Below, piece after piece: positions 1 to 9,866 of a DNA stretch of 34,003 bases; position 1 is the stretch's first letter; each line of letters begins with the position of its first letter. The notes under the pieces were generated by a model. It was not told where the DNA came from and did no database searches. It was given only the letters and a program-made list of their open reading frames with translations. This stretch comes from Byssothecium circinans (Eukaryota; Ascomycota; Dothideomycetes; Pleosporales; Massarinaceae), in NCBI GenBank assembly GCA_010015675.1, contig ML977007.1, forward strand, positions 1 through 34,003, given 5' to 3'. Both the position numbers and the translations under genes were made by a program.

Positions 1-671
1 GCAGTACTAGGGTTGAGTATACTATCGATCGCGTCATCTATATCGCTTGGGATTACTGCCAACGGCCTTACCGCGCGCGGTGAGGTGTTGTACTGCGCCC
101 AGAGCGCCTGAAAGCTAGCGTTACTGGCCTCGAGCCAGTCGGGCTTCTTAGCCCACGCCTTATCGCAGTAGTACTTGTACATTGGATAGAGTATTATAGT
201 AGCGTAGTACGCGGGCGAGTTATCTAGTTTAGAGTAGTAGTCATTGGCTTTCTACTAAGCTGCGCGCAAGTTAATTGCAATGCGATCCTTAGGTAACTCA
301 TCGTGCTTGTAGTTAACCGCCTCATACGCGTTAACGCGCTGCTCGTAGTAGGTAAGGAGGTATTCAAATATTAGAATTATCTTAGCAATAGCCTTAAAGC
401 TGCCGCTTTTGCCGCGCCCTTTAAGGCGCTTTATAGCAGTCTTAAGCGGTTTTAATATGTCCATGTACTCTGTAATTACTGCCTAATTAGCACCTATAAG
501 GCCGTCTGATTGCATCTACGGCTGCGCAATTAGTAGCTTGTTGCCATGACTTTGCGCAAACGTGTCCTCCCTTTGCACCCGCTATATGTGGTAAGTAGCG
601 TAGGCGTTAACTACAAACTATAGCTTTATAGTACGCTCAAAGCATAAGTAGTACGAGTTCTACCGCATAAT
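1..671 (-). pseudogene. hAT transposase, C-terminal part
   Basis: Read from 671 downward, this begins at an (I)MRWNSYY block, the RIP-altered form of the TRWNS motif that follows the central domain in fungal hAT transposases. It continues through a stretch beginning DILKPLKTAIKRL and GRGKSGSF, then FEYLLTYYEQRVNAYEAVNY, then YYSKLDNSPAYYAT and MYKYYCDKAW, and ends near SDIDDAIDSI. This is the hAT C-terminal dimerisation region in its usual order. The stops seen (TAG for Trp in RWNS, several TAG for Gln) are all explained by C-to-T or G-to-A change. The gene runs off the left edge, so the true C-terminus is not visible. Assignment rests on recognised motif order, not a database search. Confidence 0.85.
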
Positions 672-1530
672 GATTTTGCGGAGCGAGGAACGAGCGTAGC
701 AAATCTACAATCCAAATCGCGCCTGAGGGCTTCCAAAAAATCGCATTTTGACGTACTTCTACCTATTGAATTTCATTGCTGATTTTTCTATATATGCTAA
801 AAACTGTACTCTTGATAGTTCTACTAATAGCAGCCTATATTTAATTTGTTGTAATAGGTATGCGTGGATAAAACAGTGTTTTTTAAATGATGTTCTTTAG
901 AATCACGACTAATACGCGTGTCGCGTGTCCTATATTAGGCAGTGAAACAGGGGCTTAGGGTCCAAAAGCTGCTTGCGCCACTTTGTCTACCAGCCACTGC
1001 ATGCGGCAACATGACTAAACCCTATTTTGTGAAGAAAAAATTCGCTACACTATAGGCCTAATACCTCGCAACATTACCTAATACTACTTCCCTCCATCCA
1101 CGTACCCTTACACGTTATTATGGATGTTCCATACTACAATCACTGCAACGCACCTCTTACGCCTAGCGTTGATTAATTTCGCAATAATAAATAGAAGAAG
1201 AACTATCAGGCTTACCTTATAGTTACTTAGAGTTATAAACAGCGAGTAAATACGTTAGAGCATAAAGCTGCACCCCCTACAAAGTATCACGCAATGCTAA
1301 CGTTAGACTCTAGTCCTTTATCTAGTATTCTCCATACTCTAATGCTAGTCTAACCTTAATCTGTACTAACGTCTACGCTACATACGCTAACCACACTAGG
1401 GACTCCACTTGAGCAGCAGCTTCTTTATGCGGCTGGTATTAGTCTTAGTATTAGGCCACTATCTTAGTCTTTAAATACGTCGCTATTACCTTACCTATCC
1501 TAACTTCCCCTGTTAGCACCGCTAAGCGCC
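672..1530. other. Left non-coding part of the Helitron-like insert
   Basis: No protein frame is convincing here. The stretch 900-1030 keeps several CA and TG dinucleotides and looks less mutated than its surroundings. CTAATAC heptamers occur near 1058 and 1078, and a GTATTAG pair near 1429-1454, which may mark an untranslated-leader intron of the downstream gene. Confidence 0.4.
673..686 (+). repeat. Left terminal inverted motif of the Helitron-like insert
   Basis: ATTTTGCGGAGCGA lies directly at the left junction with hAT. Its reverse complement, one T shorter, occurs at 10133-10145. It is followed by AGGAACGAGCGTAGCAAATC, which partly folds back on it. Confidence 0.5.
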
Positions 1531-4500
1531 ATGACTCCCATTGAACCCCTATCGTCATCATAAACGCTTTCTAGTCAACTATTACTATAGATAGCCGTGA
1601 TACATTCTATATTACAGCCATGGTATTCATAATAGTAAGGGGAGAGTATTTTATAGAATACCCTTCTATCTTTAGTGTAATCACGTGATACTTACTCTAG
1701 TATTAGTCCTAGTATTAGTCGTACAACCTATATAGCAGCTAAGTCTAAAGAACATGTAGTTGATAAGTTAGATGATAGTATAGTAGTAGCTAAGTCTTAA
1801 GAATATATAGTTAATGAGTTTAATAATAGTGTAGATAGAGAGATACTTATAGAGGTAGAAGAGAATATATATAACTTCCCTCTAGAAGAGCCCCTATTAT
1901 GAATTCAGGATGACAGTTCCTATCTTTCTGATCCTACATTATCTAATTAAGATAAAACGTATATCTCTACGTTTTACAACGCACTTAAGAAAGAAGAGAT
2001 AGAGACGTGTATAATTTGCAACCATTATTAGTTTCACCTAAACGTTCGCCGTGGGGAATATGCTGCCTATTTAACTAATCGCGTTAAACATAGTACTGAA
2101 GAGGATTAGGTGCCTATATTTAGTGCTATAAATAATATAGATCTAGGTGTAATGCCTAACCTCCCTTCTCTTACTAATGTTAAGGAGATGCTTATTACCT
2201 AGGTTCACTGTTTTATACAGATATGTCAGCATCGTGGGTAGCCGTATAAGTATAGAGGGCATATATGTTATTTTACCATTAATGTAGCTAGGGTATTTTT
2301 AAGGCTTCCTATTCTTCTATCTAAGCTTGATATTATTATCCTTAAACTACTATATTTAGATGAGGACGACCACGCTTCAGTTGAACGTTAATTCAAGAAG
2401 AGTTAGAAAGTAAGGCGCACTATAGTGTTGCGTTAGCTATAATAGTTAAAGGTACATCACTCTAGATATAGTAATATTGTTATTAATAATAAGGCTATTC
2501 AAGAACTCCCTATTGATGGGTATGTAGACGATCAATTTACTGTGCTTCAGCATAGGGATATAGACATTAGGCTAGGGGATTATCCTAATACGCAAGAGCT
2601 AGTATTGCTATCCTATACGCTAGACTATTCACCCCTACTATCTATACCTACTATGACTACCTATACACTAGATGGGTCACCACCTAATACTAGGCCTAAT
2701 ACTAGCGCGGATTCCTACTATGATGGTAGCTTAATTTTTGATAAGGATGATAATGACGATAATGGAGCTAACATGACCGTAGTTCCTAATATTATTCCTA
2801 ATATTAGTGAATTTAAGACTTTGCGTCGTTAAATCTAATTAAGACCTTCCTACCTTACTATAGGCTTAGTGCGAAGGACACCTATTTCTAAATATAGTAA
2901 TTAGGAAAAGATCCTTAGTCTTGCATTTCCTACCTTATATCTAAATGGAATTAGTGACTATATGCAACCAAAGATGCGGGAGGTTGCATATGTGGACTAT
3001 GTTTAGCACATGATAAGCTATAAGGATGGACGTTTTACTCATTACTTATGTTTCTATTTTGCTACCTTTAATACGCTTCTCCGCAGGCAAACTACTGCAA
3101 AGGTAGGTTTCTTTATGAGGAAGACACTAGACGGCGCTTCTATGACGGCTAAGGATATTCAAGCTCAGTTTAATAGCGCTAATGGTGGGCAGAGTTTGAT
3201 TAACGCTATAGTATAGTTCTCTGCCTCTATTTAAGGTTCTTATGCGTATTAGAAAGTAGAGGGTATAAACCTGAAGGCTATAGTACGTGTAGTCTACCTA
3301 ATACCTAGCTAATACCCTTATTATTAATATCTAACTTTTATTAATAGGTTCGTTAGCTGTGATGTCCTCATCTATTTGTTACATACTCTGCTGCGGATTA
3401 CTATTAGGCTGATCTCATGAGATTTATGGGAGAGGAGGCCTTTACTAAGTAGTAGACTATAACTAATACACGTTAAGTAAGGCTAGCACAGGATTTCATA
3501 CGCGATAACTCACATATTATTGCTTACTGGTTCTACCATCAATTTGAACTATTTAAGAAGCATGTTATGACGCCTAAGTTTAACCTTGTTAACTTCTAGC
3601 ATTGTTACGAGTGGTAGGGCCATGGTAGTACTCATAACCATAGCCTATACTACTATAAGGATGCACCTCATCCTGATTAGTATTTAGCTTAGAATGCTAC
3701 TAAGCTTAAGAAGCAATGATTAGCAAAGTATTGGGGCTATTATATTAGCGCTGTTCATCCTAACCTACACAAGGCTACTCTAGAGCATTCATATGGCTCC
3801 CCCTTATCTCTTACATTTGATTAGATGGTTTTTGACTTTCATGAACTTGCTACTATCTTGACTAAGTGCTACATGCATGTATGTCATCTTAGTTACTGCT
3901 AAAGGAAAAACAAGAAGATAGGTAAGGTAGTCTATCACTTTAAGGCTCCCTAGCCACGTATAGCTAATCCCTACTTTACTAAATTAGCTAGGAAGTCTTT
4001 TTACCGTCTCCACGCTCAACGGAATCATCTACTTCTAAACGCGTACTGTCAAACTCTAGTATTAGGCTGGCAGGCTAATACTAACATATAGCCCTACACT
4101 AGTACTATAGGTGTTGTTCAATATGTTAGTCTATATGTTAGCAAGGTAGAGTAGCAGATGACGTCGTTTAAGGATATAGCTACTAAGATACTGCCTCATA
4201 TCTAGTCCAAGAATGCTATGTTCAAGTTTACGGCAAAGTTAATAAATAAATCAGCGGGCTAGAGGGACTATAGCGCTTAGGAAGTTTACTATATCCTCTT
4301 TAATCTACCCCTCACGGATTGTAGTCGTACTATTCTTAACGTTAACCTTTGTTATGAGGAGGATCAGCCTAAGACGTACGTCTTTCAAGCTAATCATCAA
4401 GTTAATGATGAAGTGTTTAAGGAAGATACACCTTAGTTTACTAAGGGCCGTTCTATGCTAGTAAAATACAAGGAGAGGCCTCTATCACTTAAAGCCGTAT

Positions 4501-6506
4501 CCTATTTAGACTACCTTCTTTATTATGACTATGCAAAGAATCAAGTTAGGCCCTAGGCTAGGCCTAGGATTTTAAAGTTTTACCCTCTATACTCTCCTAA
4601 GTTAGATAGGGAAGACTTCTCTCGCGTTAAGCTTATACTACATCATCTATTTTGACAGGTATTAGATGTAAGGACCTTTGCCGGCTAGGAGTACTAGTTA
4701 TTCTTGCAAGCCTATCAGAACTACCTATTAGTATGCAATCACCCTTTACCTAATAGCTTTAGAGAGGTGTTACCTAAAAACGAGGAAGAAGATCCAGATT
4801 AGGAAGACGTGGATTTAGCGGATAAGTCATCGTGGAATAAGCTTGCTAGTCGTCTCCCTAGTACTAATAGTATTATCATTAATAAGGATAACCTAGGCAG
4901 TTAGTTAGTTAATCTAGAGAAGGATTAGAACGTACTTAAGCATAAGGATAGTTACGGCCTTAATGCACGTTAATATTAGAAGGAGATGAAGACAGCTTAT
5001 CTAGTTAATTATGCTACTAGACTTAATACCTCGCCTAATACCCTTCAGTCTAAATAGCGGCTACTGTTCAATCTTATCATTAATCATTATTAAGCCTACC
5101 TAGATGGGAATAGGCTAGAGTAGCTTCTTCTTAACCTTGACGGCTAGGGTGGTACTAGAAAGACGTACGCTATTAAGGTTATAACCTCTACTATAGATAG
5201 TATTACGAGGGCTTTAGGGAAGAAATCACCTATTATATGGTGCGCACTAACTAGAGTAGCCACTTTTCTTATTTTAGGAAAGACTATCCACTCTACCTTC
5301 CGCATACTAATTTAACCTCCTGGTGGTGTGCTTCTACCTCTTGCTCTAGCAGCGTTAGCTTAGACCTAAGCGCTATTTACTAATGTTTATTACCTTATTA
5401 TAGATAAGAAGTCTATAGTAGGGCTAACAACACTAGCGTGGTTAGATATGAGGTGCCGTGAGATCTTTCTAGCATAGGCTAGCTATCCTTTTAGCGGTTT
5501 AAACATTATCCTAGCTAGTGATTTTTACTAGTTACCCCCTGTTATGAGAAGGCCTATGTTTGATACTATAAAGAGCCACAGCTCTTCAGATACAGCTAGT
5601 GCGGCGCTATATAAACTATTTACTAGAACTATTGTTCTAGATGTAGTTATGCGCTAGTAGGGTTCTGAACAGGCTTCCTTCCATGATACTCTTGCACGTA
5701 TCCGTGAGGAGAAGCCTAATATCCATGACTAGCTTCTCCTTATGAAACGCTGCAGCGTTGAGCTTAGCAAGGTAGAACGGAACTCCTTTAATTCTGCCTT
5801 GCGTATATGCGCAAAAAGGATAGAGGTAGCTGCTATTAATCATAACTGCCTCTAGGACTCTAGCCAGCCTATCCTTATTTTATAGGCCACACATAATAGT
5901 TAAGATTAAGAGAAGGTGTCTATTAAGGATGCGGGGAATCTCCATAACTAGCTCCCTATATTTATTGGTGCCTGGGTTATACTACTTAACAATATCTAGA
6001 TAGAGCGTGGTTTAGTTAATGGAGCTATAGGGGTTATTAATAATATCCTTTAGCAGCCTAATACCTAGGATTGTCGCAAGGCTACACTAAAGGCGGTATT
6101 AGTCACTATAGATAAGTATGATGGGCTGTGTCTTTACAGCCTTCTAGATGGTACAAAGGTTATTCTAGTATTTCCTCTTATTTGGGAATTTACTATTGAT
6201 TAGAGTATGCATGTGCGTATTTAATTCCCTATTACACTTGCCTAGGCTATTACAGTTTATAAATCCTAGGGTTTAAGTGTGGATAAGGCTGTTATCATGG
6301 TTAGTGGGGAGCGAGATCACTGCCCTAGCTTAATGTACGTTGCGCTTTTAAGGGTTAAGACTATTAATAGTTTAATGTTTAAGGATGTGTTTTCCTATCA
6401 GCGGTTAAAGCAAAAGAGAAGCAAGGTGTTAGAGATGTAAGAGTGGGATATAAGGTGTAGGGCGCGTCATCACGTTACAGTGTAGCAGACTATTTTCTAG
6501 GTCTAA
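1531..6506 (+). pseudogene. Helitron Rep-helicase (rolling-circle replication initiator fused to Pif1-type helicase)
   Basis: Two frames joined by one intron (3283-3347) give about 1630 codons from the ATG at 1531 (MTPIEPLSSS). In order: an acidic N-terminus; a Cys-containing block (ETCIICNHY, ~2008); the conserved N-terminal region of Helitron helicases (KEMLIT.VHCF through KYRGHICYFTINVARVFLRL, ~2185-2310); FVTYSAAD at 3375-3398; the HUH metal motif HGSTHNH at 3621-3641; and the catalytic-tyrosine segment QYVSLYVSK with Tyr codons at 4122 and 4134. The Pif1 helicase follows, with Walker A GGTRKT at 5148-5165 (the GKT glycine became Arg), a QLPPV-like motif near 5530 and VYKSQGLS near 6249. 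Dozens of TAG/TAA/TGA stops, read as former Gln or Trp codons, make it non-functional. The end is uncertain because the last stops may also be mutated codons. Confidence 0.88.
3283..3347 (+). other. Intron in Rep-helicase, 65 bp, CTAATAC pair
   Basis: Donor GTACGT, branch site TCTAAC, acceptor TAG. Removing it joins frame 1 (ending EGINLKAI) to frame 3 (VRQLWCPHLFVTYSAAD) in phase 0. It contains CTAATAC-CTAG-CTAATAC. Confidence 0.75.
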
Positions 6507-7207
6507 TACCTAGACCAATACCACTGTCATTAAGAGGTTTTATAAGGGTGGTTTCCTATAATATAAGTATTCCTATGAAAGTTTCCCTAATCTATCTAGA
6601 TGGATAGAGCGCCTAATACCATAGCCTAATACTCTATGACTATATCCTAATCCTTAGAGCATATGGTCTCTATGTCTATACCATCTACTAAATACAGACT
6701 TAGATTAACGTCACCCTTATCGCCTAGCCTCTTAAGCTCTATGAATTTTATAATGTTAGGCATCTTCACACCATTATTGTAGCCTTGATAGGGAACCTCT
6801 AGCTTAATACTTTCTATTATATCTTCTTCTATTTGCACACCTTCCATTGGTTCGCCTTGGGAAGTATTCTCTGTAGGAAGTTCTGCAATGATATAGTCAA
6901 GTAGATCTGTAGCATATCCTACATTCTCACCTTGTACCTTAGGGAAATGTGCGCTATAGTCTTTAATAGTGCGTAGATTATACGCACTAGGAAGCTTGCA
7001 TGCTTTACCATTGCGAAAGAGTTAGATAGTAGAGTCTGCATAATCCCTATCACGCTGTGCTTAGTAGATTAGAGAGAGTAGCACGCGTTATTGTCAGGGG
7101 AATAGCATAGGGAATGGCGGAACAGGCATCTTTGACTTAGTGTCAACGCTGATCAGGTATCTATAAGGCACTTCTGACTTCTATAGTGCTGACCTTATAG
7201 CGATAAT

Positions 7208-7255
7208 CTGTTATAGTTAGCTTATGCCTAATACCCTAACTAATACTACACTTAC
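7208..7255 (-). other. Intron 5 of accessory gene, 48 bp, GTATTAG pair
   Basis: Donor GTAAGT, GTATTAG-TTAGG-GTATTAG, branch GCTAAC, acceptor CAG. Phase 0 between the exons ending PMWWGQ and starting IIAIRSAL. Confidence 0.75.
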
Positions 7256-7318
7256 TTAACCCCATCACATAGGCAGCTTTAATTTAGTCTTCTTAAACAC
7301 CTTTCAAGTAGCACTAGC

Positions 7319-7367
7319 CTATTAATAGTTAGTTCTAGACTAATACTAGGTCTAATACCCTACTTAC
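7319..7367 (-). other. Intron 4 of accessory gene, 49 bp, GTATTAG pair
   Basis: Donor GTAAGT, GTATTAG-ACCTA-GTATTAG, branch ACTAAC, acceptor TAG. Phase 0; the flanking exons are 84 and 63 bp, both multiples of three. Confidence 0.78.
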
Positions 7368-7451
7368 CTATCCTAAACGCACTAGCTTCTTTCTAGCCAC
7401 TAGAAGAGTGACTTAGTTATTAAGTGTTAGGTTAAGCCACTAGATATAGCG

Positions 7452-7497
7452 CTACTTAGTATTAGCTATAGTATTAGGTTAGTTGCATTACACTTAC
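7452..7497 (-). other. Intron 3 of accessory gene, 46 bp, CTAATAC pair
   Basis: Donor GTAAGT, CTAATAC-TATAG-CTAATAC, acceptor TAG (an AAG lies three bases earlier). Phase 0. The heptamers are in the orientation opposite to introns 4 and 5. Confidence 0.7.
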
Positions 7498-7948
7498 AAT
7501 AAACATGCCTTATAGCATGCGTAGAATAAATCCCTTTAGCCCTTAATAACAGAGAATCCTTAACTTTTCCACTATAATGTTAAGCTCTCTATTCCAGTAT
7601 TTCTTTACCTGTAGCTAGTAGCTAAGCTCTATCCATTCTTCCCTCTCTTTATTGCTTAGGTTAGGCACTGTTATATCAAATTTTTCTTTTTTCTCCTTAA
7701 TGTCCGTCGTCTTTTTATCCGCTTTGCCTGCGTTAGATTTGCCCTTTTTGCTTGACTTACTGCTCTCTACACTCTTATTAATAGTAGACGAGGCAGCGTT
7801 AATAATATACTAAGGTGGCATGAACTCATCTTCTAGTGCCTAGACCTTTTCTTAAGGCTTAAAGACTAATCTTATAGTTTTATAGTTAGATTCTGGCTTT
7901 CTAGTGCGTGCCATGGCTAGCTGTATCTAGAGTAGATTCTAACTCTCC

Positions 7949-7997
7949 CTATATATTATTAGTTATACCTAATACTAGACTAATACTCTTCTCATAC
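7949..7997 (-). other. Intron 2 of accessory gene, 49 bp, GTATTAG pair
   Basis: Donor GTATGA, GTATTAG-TCTA-GTATTAG, branch ACTAAT, acceptor TAG. Removal joins HNTALKA to RESQNLLQ in frame (phase 2). Confidence 0.7.
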
Positions 7998-8139
7998 CTA
8001 GCCTTAAGCGCTGTATTGTGACTCTGAATTCAAAGCATGTCCTCAAGTTACTTACGCTCATTTTCATCTGTAGCGCTATCAAGCAGGTGCTAAATACGTG
8101 GCAAGAACTTCTTTGTCTAGAAAGTAGAGCACGCCTTTA

Positions 8140-8183
8140 CTAAGTTAGTATATAATTACTTAGGTATGGGGGGGTTATTATAC
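8140..8183 (-). other. Intron 1 of accessory gene, 44 bp, no heptamer pair
   Basis: Donor GTATAA, a run of seven C, perfect TACTAAC branch site and TTAG acceptor. It lacks the heptamer pair. The exon-exon frame is off by two bases with this acceptor, so either an indel occurred or a neighbouring acceptor was used. Confidence 0.5.
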
Positions 8184-8318
8184 CTTATTATTAGCGTTTT
8201 TTCCCTTTTGAATCATGAAGTCTTCGTCCTGCTTGCTTGCGCGAAGTTTGTTATTTTTGATAGTGCTTACATTTGATGAGTATGCATTAGCAGCCTTCAC
8301 CTTCTTCTGGTCTACCAT

Positions 8319-9134
8319 TGCAGCGAGAGGGCTTAGCAGGATGTATTAGGTAGGTATTAGGCGTTATTTAGTAGTAGGGCAAAGTTGCGTGTAGTACGTA
8401 GACGTTATATAAGGAGTATATAAGAAGTAGTGTTAAGTGGCAAATTTTTAGTAATAAGTTTATTTATAGTTACACGAAATTAAAAGTGGGGCTAGGTAGC
8501 AATCACGGGAAATTATTACTAGCCTATCGTGTGCGTTGAATGCGCCCAACACTTTACGACATGATTCTAGCATGAGCGTGTGCAGCTTAGTTAGCTGCAC
8601 AAGTACATACTAGAATCATAGTATTAGGTTAGGTATTAGTCTCTCTTTAGAAGCCGTTTCCCATCTTCATACGTAGTTTTCTTGCTAACGTAATGTTTTC
8701 TCTCTTATTTTACTTCTCTTTACGCCCTTACCTTTACTACTTACCTTTACCACTCACCCTTACTAGCTACCTTTACGTTACCTTCTTACTTCTCGCGCTT
8801 ACCTACCACCCCGCACTTTAACAACTCTCGATCTTTGCGATTTTGCTATCTTTGTGGTCGTAAAGCTTTGCAGCTGCAGTATAGCTATAACTAAAGTATT
8901 AGGCTTAGTATTAGCTTTTCTATGTGTATACTCCCCTACAATTTCCCCTTCTATTGCCTACTAATTTTGACTTCCTTGCGTACTATCACTATTCCTATTT
9001 CTCACTTTTACTATTCTTATTTCTCACTTTCACTTTCACTATTAACGTCATTGGTTTTCCGTCTGTTTTCTAACTAAAAAGTAGTTAGTTTACGTCTATC
9101 TTATTTTCTTTCATACACCTTACAACATACCATC
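8319..9134. promoter_or_regulatory. Divergent intergenic region between accessory gene and histone H3-like gene
   Basis: The two genes point away from each other, so this stretch should hold both promoters. From about 8690 to 9130 the + strand is strongly pyrimidine-rich (runs of CTTTAC, TTTCTC, CTTTCACTTT), as is typical upstream of fungal start codons, and leads into CATACCATCATGG at the histone start. A 59-bp palindrome sits at 8561-8619. GTATTAG pairs lie near 8341-8360, 8620-8637 and 8895-8914; they could mark untranslated-leader introns. Confidence 0.5.
8561..8619. repeat. 59-bp imperfect palindrome (double stem)
   Basis: Outer arms ATGATTCTAG / CTAGAATCAT (10 bp, perfect) enclose inner arms GTGCAGCT / AGCTGCAC (8 bp, perfect) around a 5-nt loop. 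The 9-nt segments between the arms partly match and may once have paired before mutation. Confidence 0.85.
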
Positions 9135-9213
9135 ATGGCCGCCAAGAAGAATTGAGGCAAGCTGCCTGCAAAGGCTCCTCGTGGTAGAGCTAGCAAGGGT
9201 AATAGCACCTAAG

Positions 9214-9262
9214 GTAGGCTAGGTATTAGTCTTAGTATTAGCTACATGTTAACTATGTCTAG
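9214..9262 (+). other. Intron 1 of histone H3-like gene, 49 bp, GTATTAG pair
   Basis: Donor GTAGGC, GTATTAG-TCTTA-GTATTAG, branch GTTAAC, acceptor TAG. Phase 1; restores the frame from GNSTQ to ALGPHKKG. Confidence 0.75.
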
Positions 9263-9460
9263 CTTTAGGTCCTCATAAGAAAGGCTAGAAGAAGCTTCCT
9301 ACTAATACTAGCACGAACCCATATAAGGGTTGTAAGAAGAAGGGAGGGTCGCCGCCGCTAACACGGAAGCTAATAAGCTATGCTATGCAGAAGGAGCGTG
9401 CTCCCATCTATAAAGGCCCTAGCAAGAGAGGCCCTCATATTAGGCGTCGTAAGCCTGGTA

Positions 9461-9508
9461 GTAAGTTTTTAACCTATATTACTATAGCTAGACTAATACT
9501 AGTATTAG
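9461..9508 (+). other. Intron 2 of histone H3-like gene, 48 bp, inverted heptamer pair
   Basis: Donor GTAAGT. The 3' end is the 16-bp palindrome CTAATACTAGTATTAG, whose final TAG is the acceptor. Phase 1, splitting the Thr of KPGT. Confidence 0.8.
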
Positions 9509-9706
9509 CCTTTACTCTAGTAGAGATCCATTTCTACTAGAAGACTCTAGGTGACTTAATTCTAGTAGCGCCATTCAGGAGATTAGTTCGCGAGGTGCTA
9601 CAGAATAATTAAGAGGGAAATAGTAACCCTATGTCCCGTTTCTAGTCTAGGGCTTTGGACGCCTTATAGGCTGCTACCAAGGCCTTCCTAGTGGATATCT
9701 TGCAAG

Positions 9707-9756
9707 GTATTAGTCTAATTTATATGGTATTAGCCTCTGCTAATAATAGTACCTAG
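9707..9756 (+). other. Intron 3 of histone H3-like gene, 50 bp, GTATTAG pair
   Basis: The donor is itself the first heptamer (GTATTAG); the second lies 20 bases on. Branch GCTAAT, acceptor TAG. Phase 1; removal gives FLVDILQATNLSAI, which aligns with H3 without gaps. Confidence 0.8.
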
Positions 9757-9866
9757 CTACAAACCTTAGTGCTATCTATGGGAAGCGCGTCACTATTCAA
9801 GCTAAGGACGTTAAGCATGTTATTAGTGTTAGCAAGATTCTTGCTCTATATAGTAAGATTCTATAG

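Larger units (their letters stand above)
6647..8318 (-). pseudogene. Unidentified lysine-rich accessory gene of the Helitron-like element, six exons
   Basis: I do not recognise this protein. Read from the ATG at 8318 (MVDQKKVKAANAYSS), it spans six exons: 8318-8184, 8139-7998, 7948-7498, 7451-7368, 7318-7256 and 7207-6647, about 478 codons. From the second exon on, every exon joins in frame, and the last one joins the stop-free stretch 6647-6847. Visible features are a basic Lys-rich start, a helical block (KKFLPRIQHLLDSATDENER), a Ser/Lys-rich linker (SSKSSKKGKSNAGKADKK), then a more globular half with PVPPFPMLFP and FIELKRLGDKGDVNLSLYLV. Stops are mostly Gln codons turned TAG, plus Trp turned TGA. 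The first junction needs a 2-base correction or another acceptor. The final TAG may itself be a mutated CAG, since the frame stays readable to about 6510. It faces away from the histone-like gene across an 0.8-kb gap. Confidence 0.6.
9135..9866 (+). pseudogene. Histone H3-like protein (divergent H3 / CENP-A type) inside the Helitron-like element
   Basis: Four exons (9135-9213, 9263-9460, 9509-9706, 9757-~9866) joined at three phase-1 introns give about 194 codons. The N-tail is long and basic (MAAKKNWGKLPAKAPRGRAS, then RRRKPG at residues ~87-92), about 50 residues longer than the H3 tail. From KPG the protein aligns residue by residue with H3: KPGTFTLVEIHFYQKTLGDL (H3 [20 protein letters not shown]), PFRRLVREV (PFQRLVREI), RFQSRALDALQAATKAFLV (RFQSSAVMALQEASEAYLV) and NLSAIYGKRVTIQAKDV (NLCAIHAKRVTIMPKDI). 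Loop 1 is about five residues longer than in H3. The end after KHVISVSK does not match the H3 end LARRIRGE, and the stop at 9864 may be a mutated Gln. Internal TAG, TAA and TGA are RIP-type. The role in vivo is unknown; nucleosome or centromere function is only inference. Confidence 0.82.

Noticed and set aside
2680..2705. CTAATAC pair read as another intron
   Set aside because: Here, and at 4075, 5037 and 6057, the heptamers are coding (PNT, ANT, LNT) in an uninterrupted helicase frame, so the pair alone does not prove an intron.
2542..2832. Free-standing 96-codon + strand ORF (and the 68-codon one at 3010-3216)
   Set aside because: Both are stop-free pieces of the first exon of the Rep-helicase, not separate genes.
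5637..5843. Minus-strand 68-codon ORF
   Set aside because: It lies antisense to the helicase domain, whose + strand motifs are continuous.
8610..8613. CTAG after the inner stem of the palindrome as the Helitron 3' end
   Set aside because: The hAT junction places the insert end at 10179; the CTAG could only be an internal or older end.
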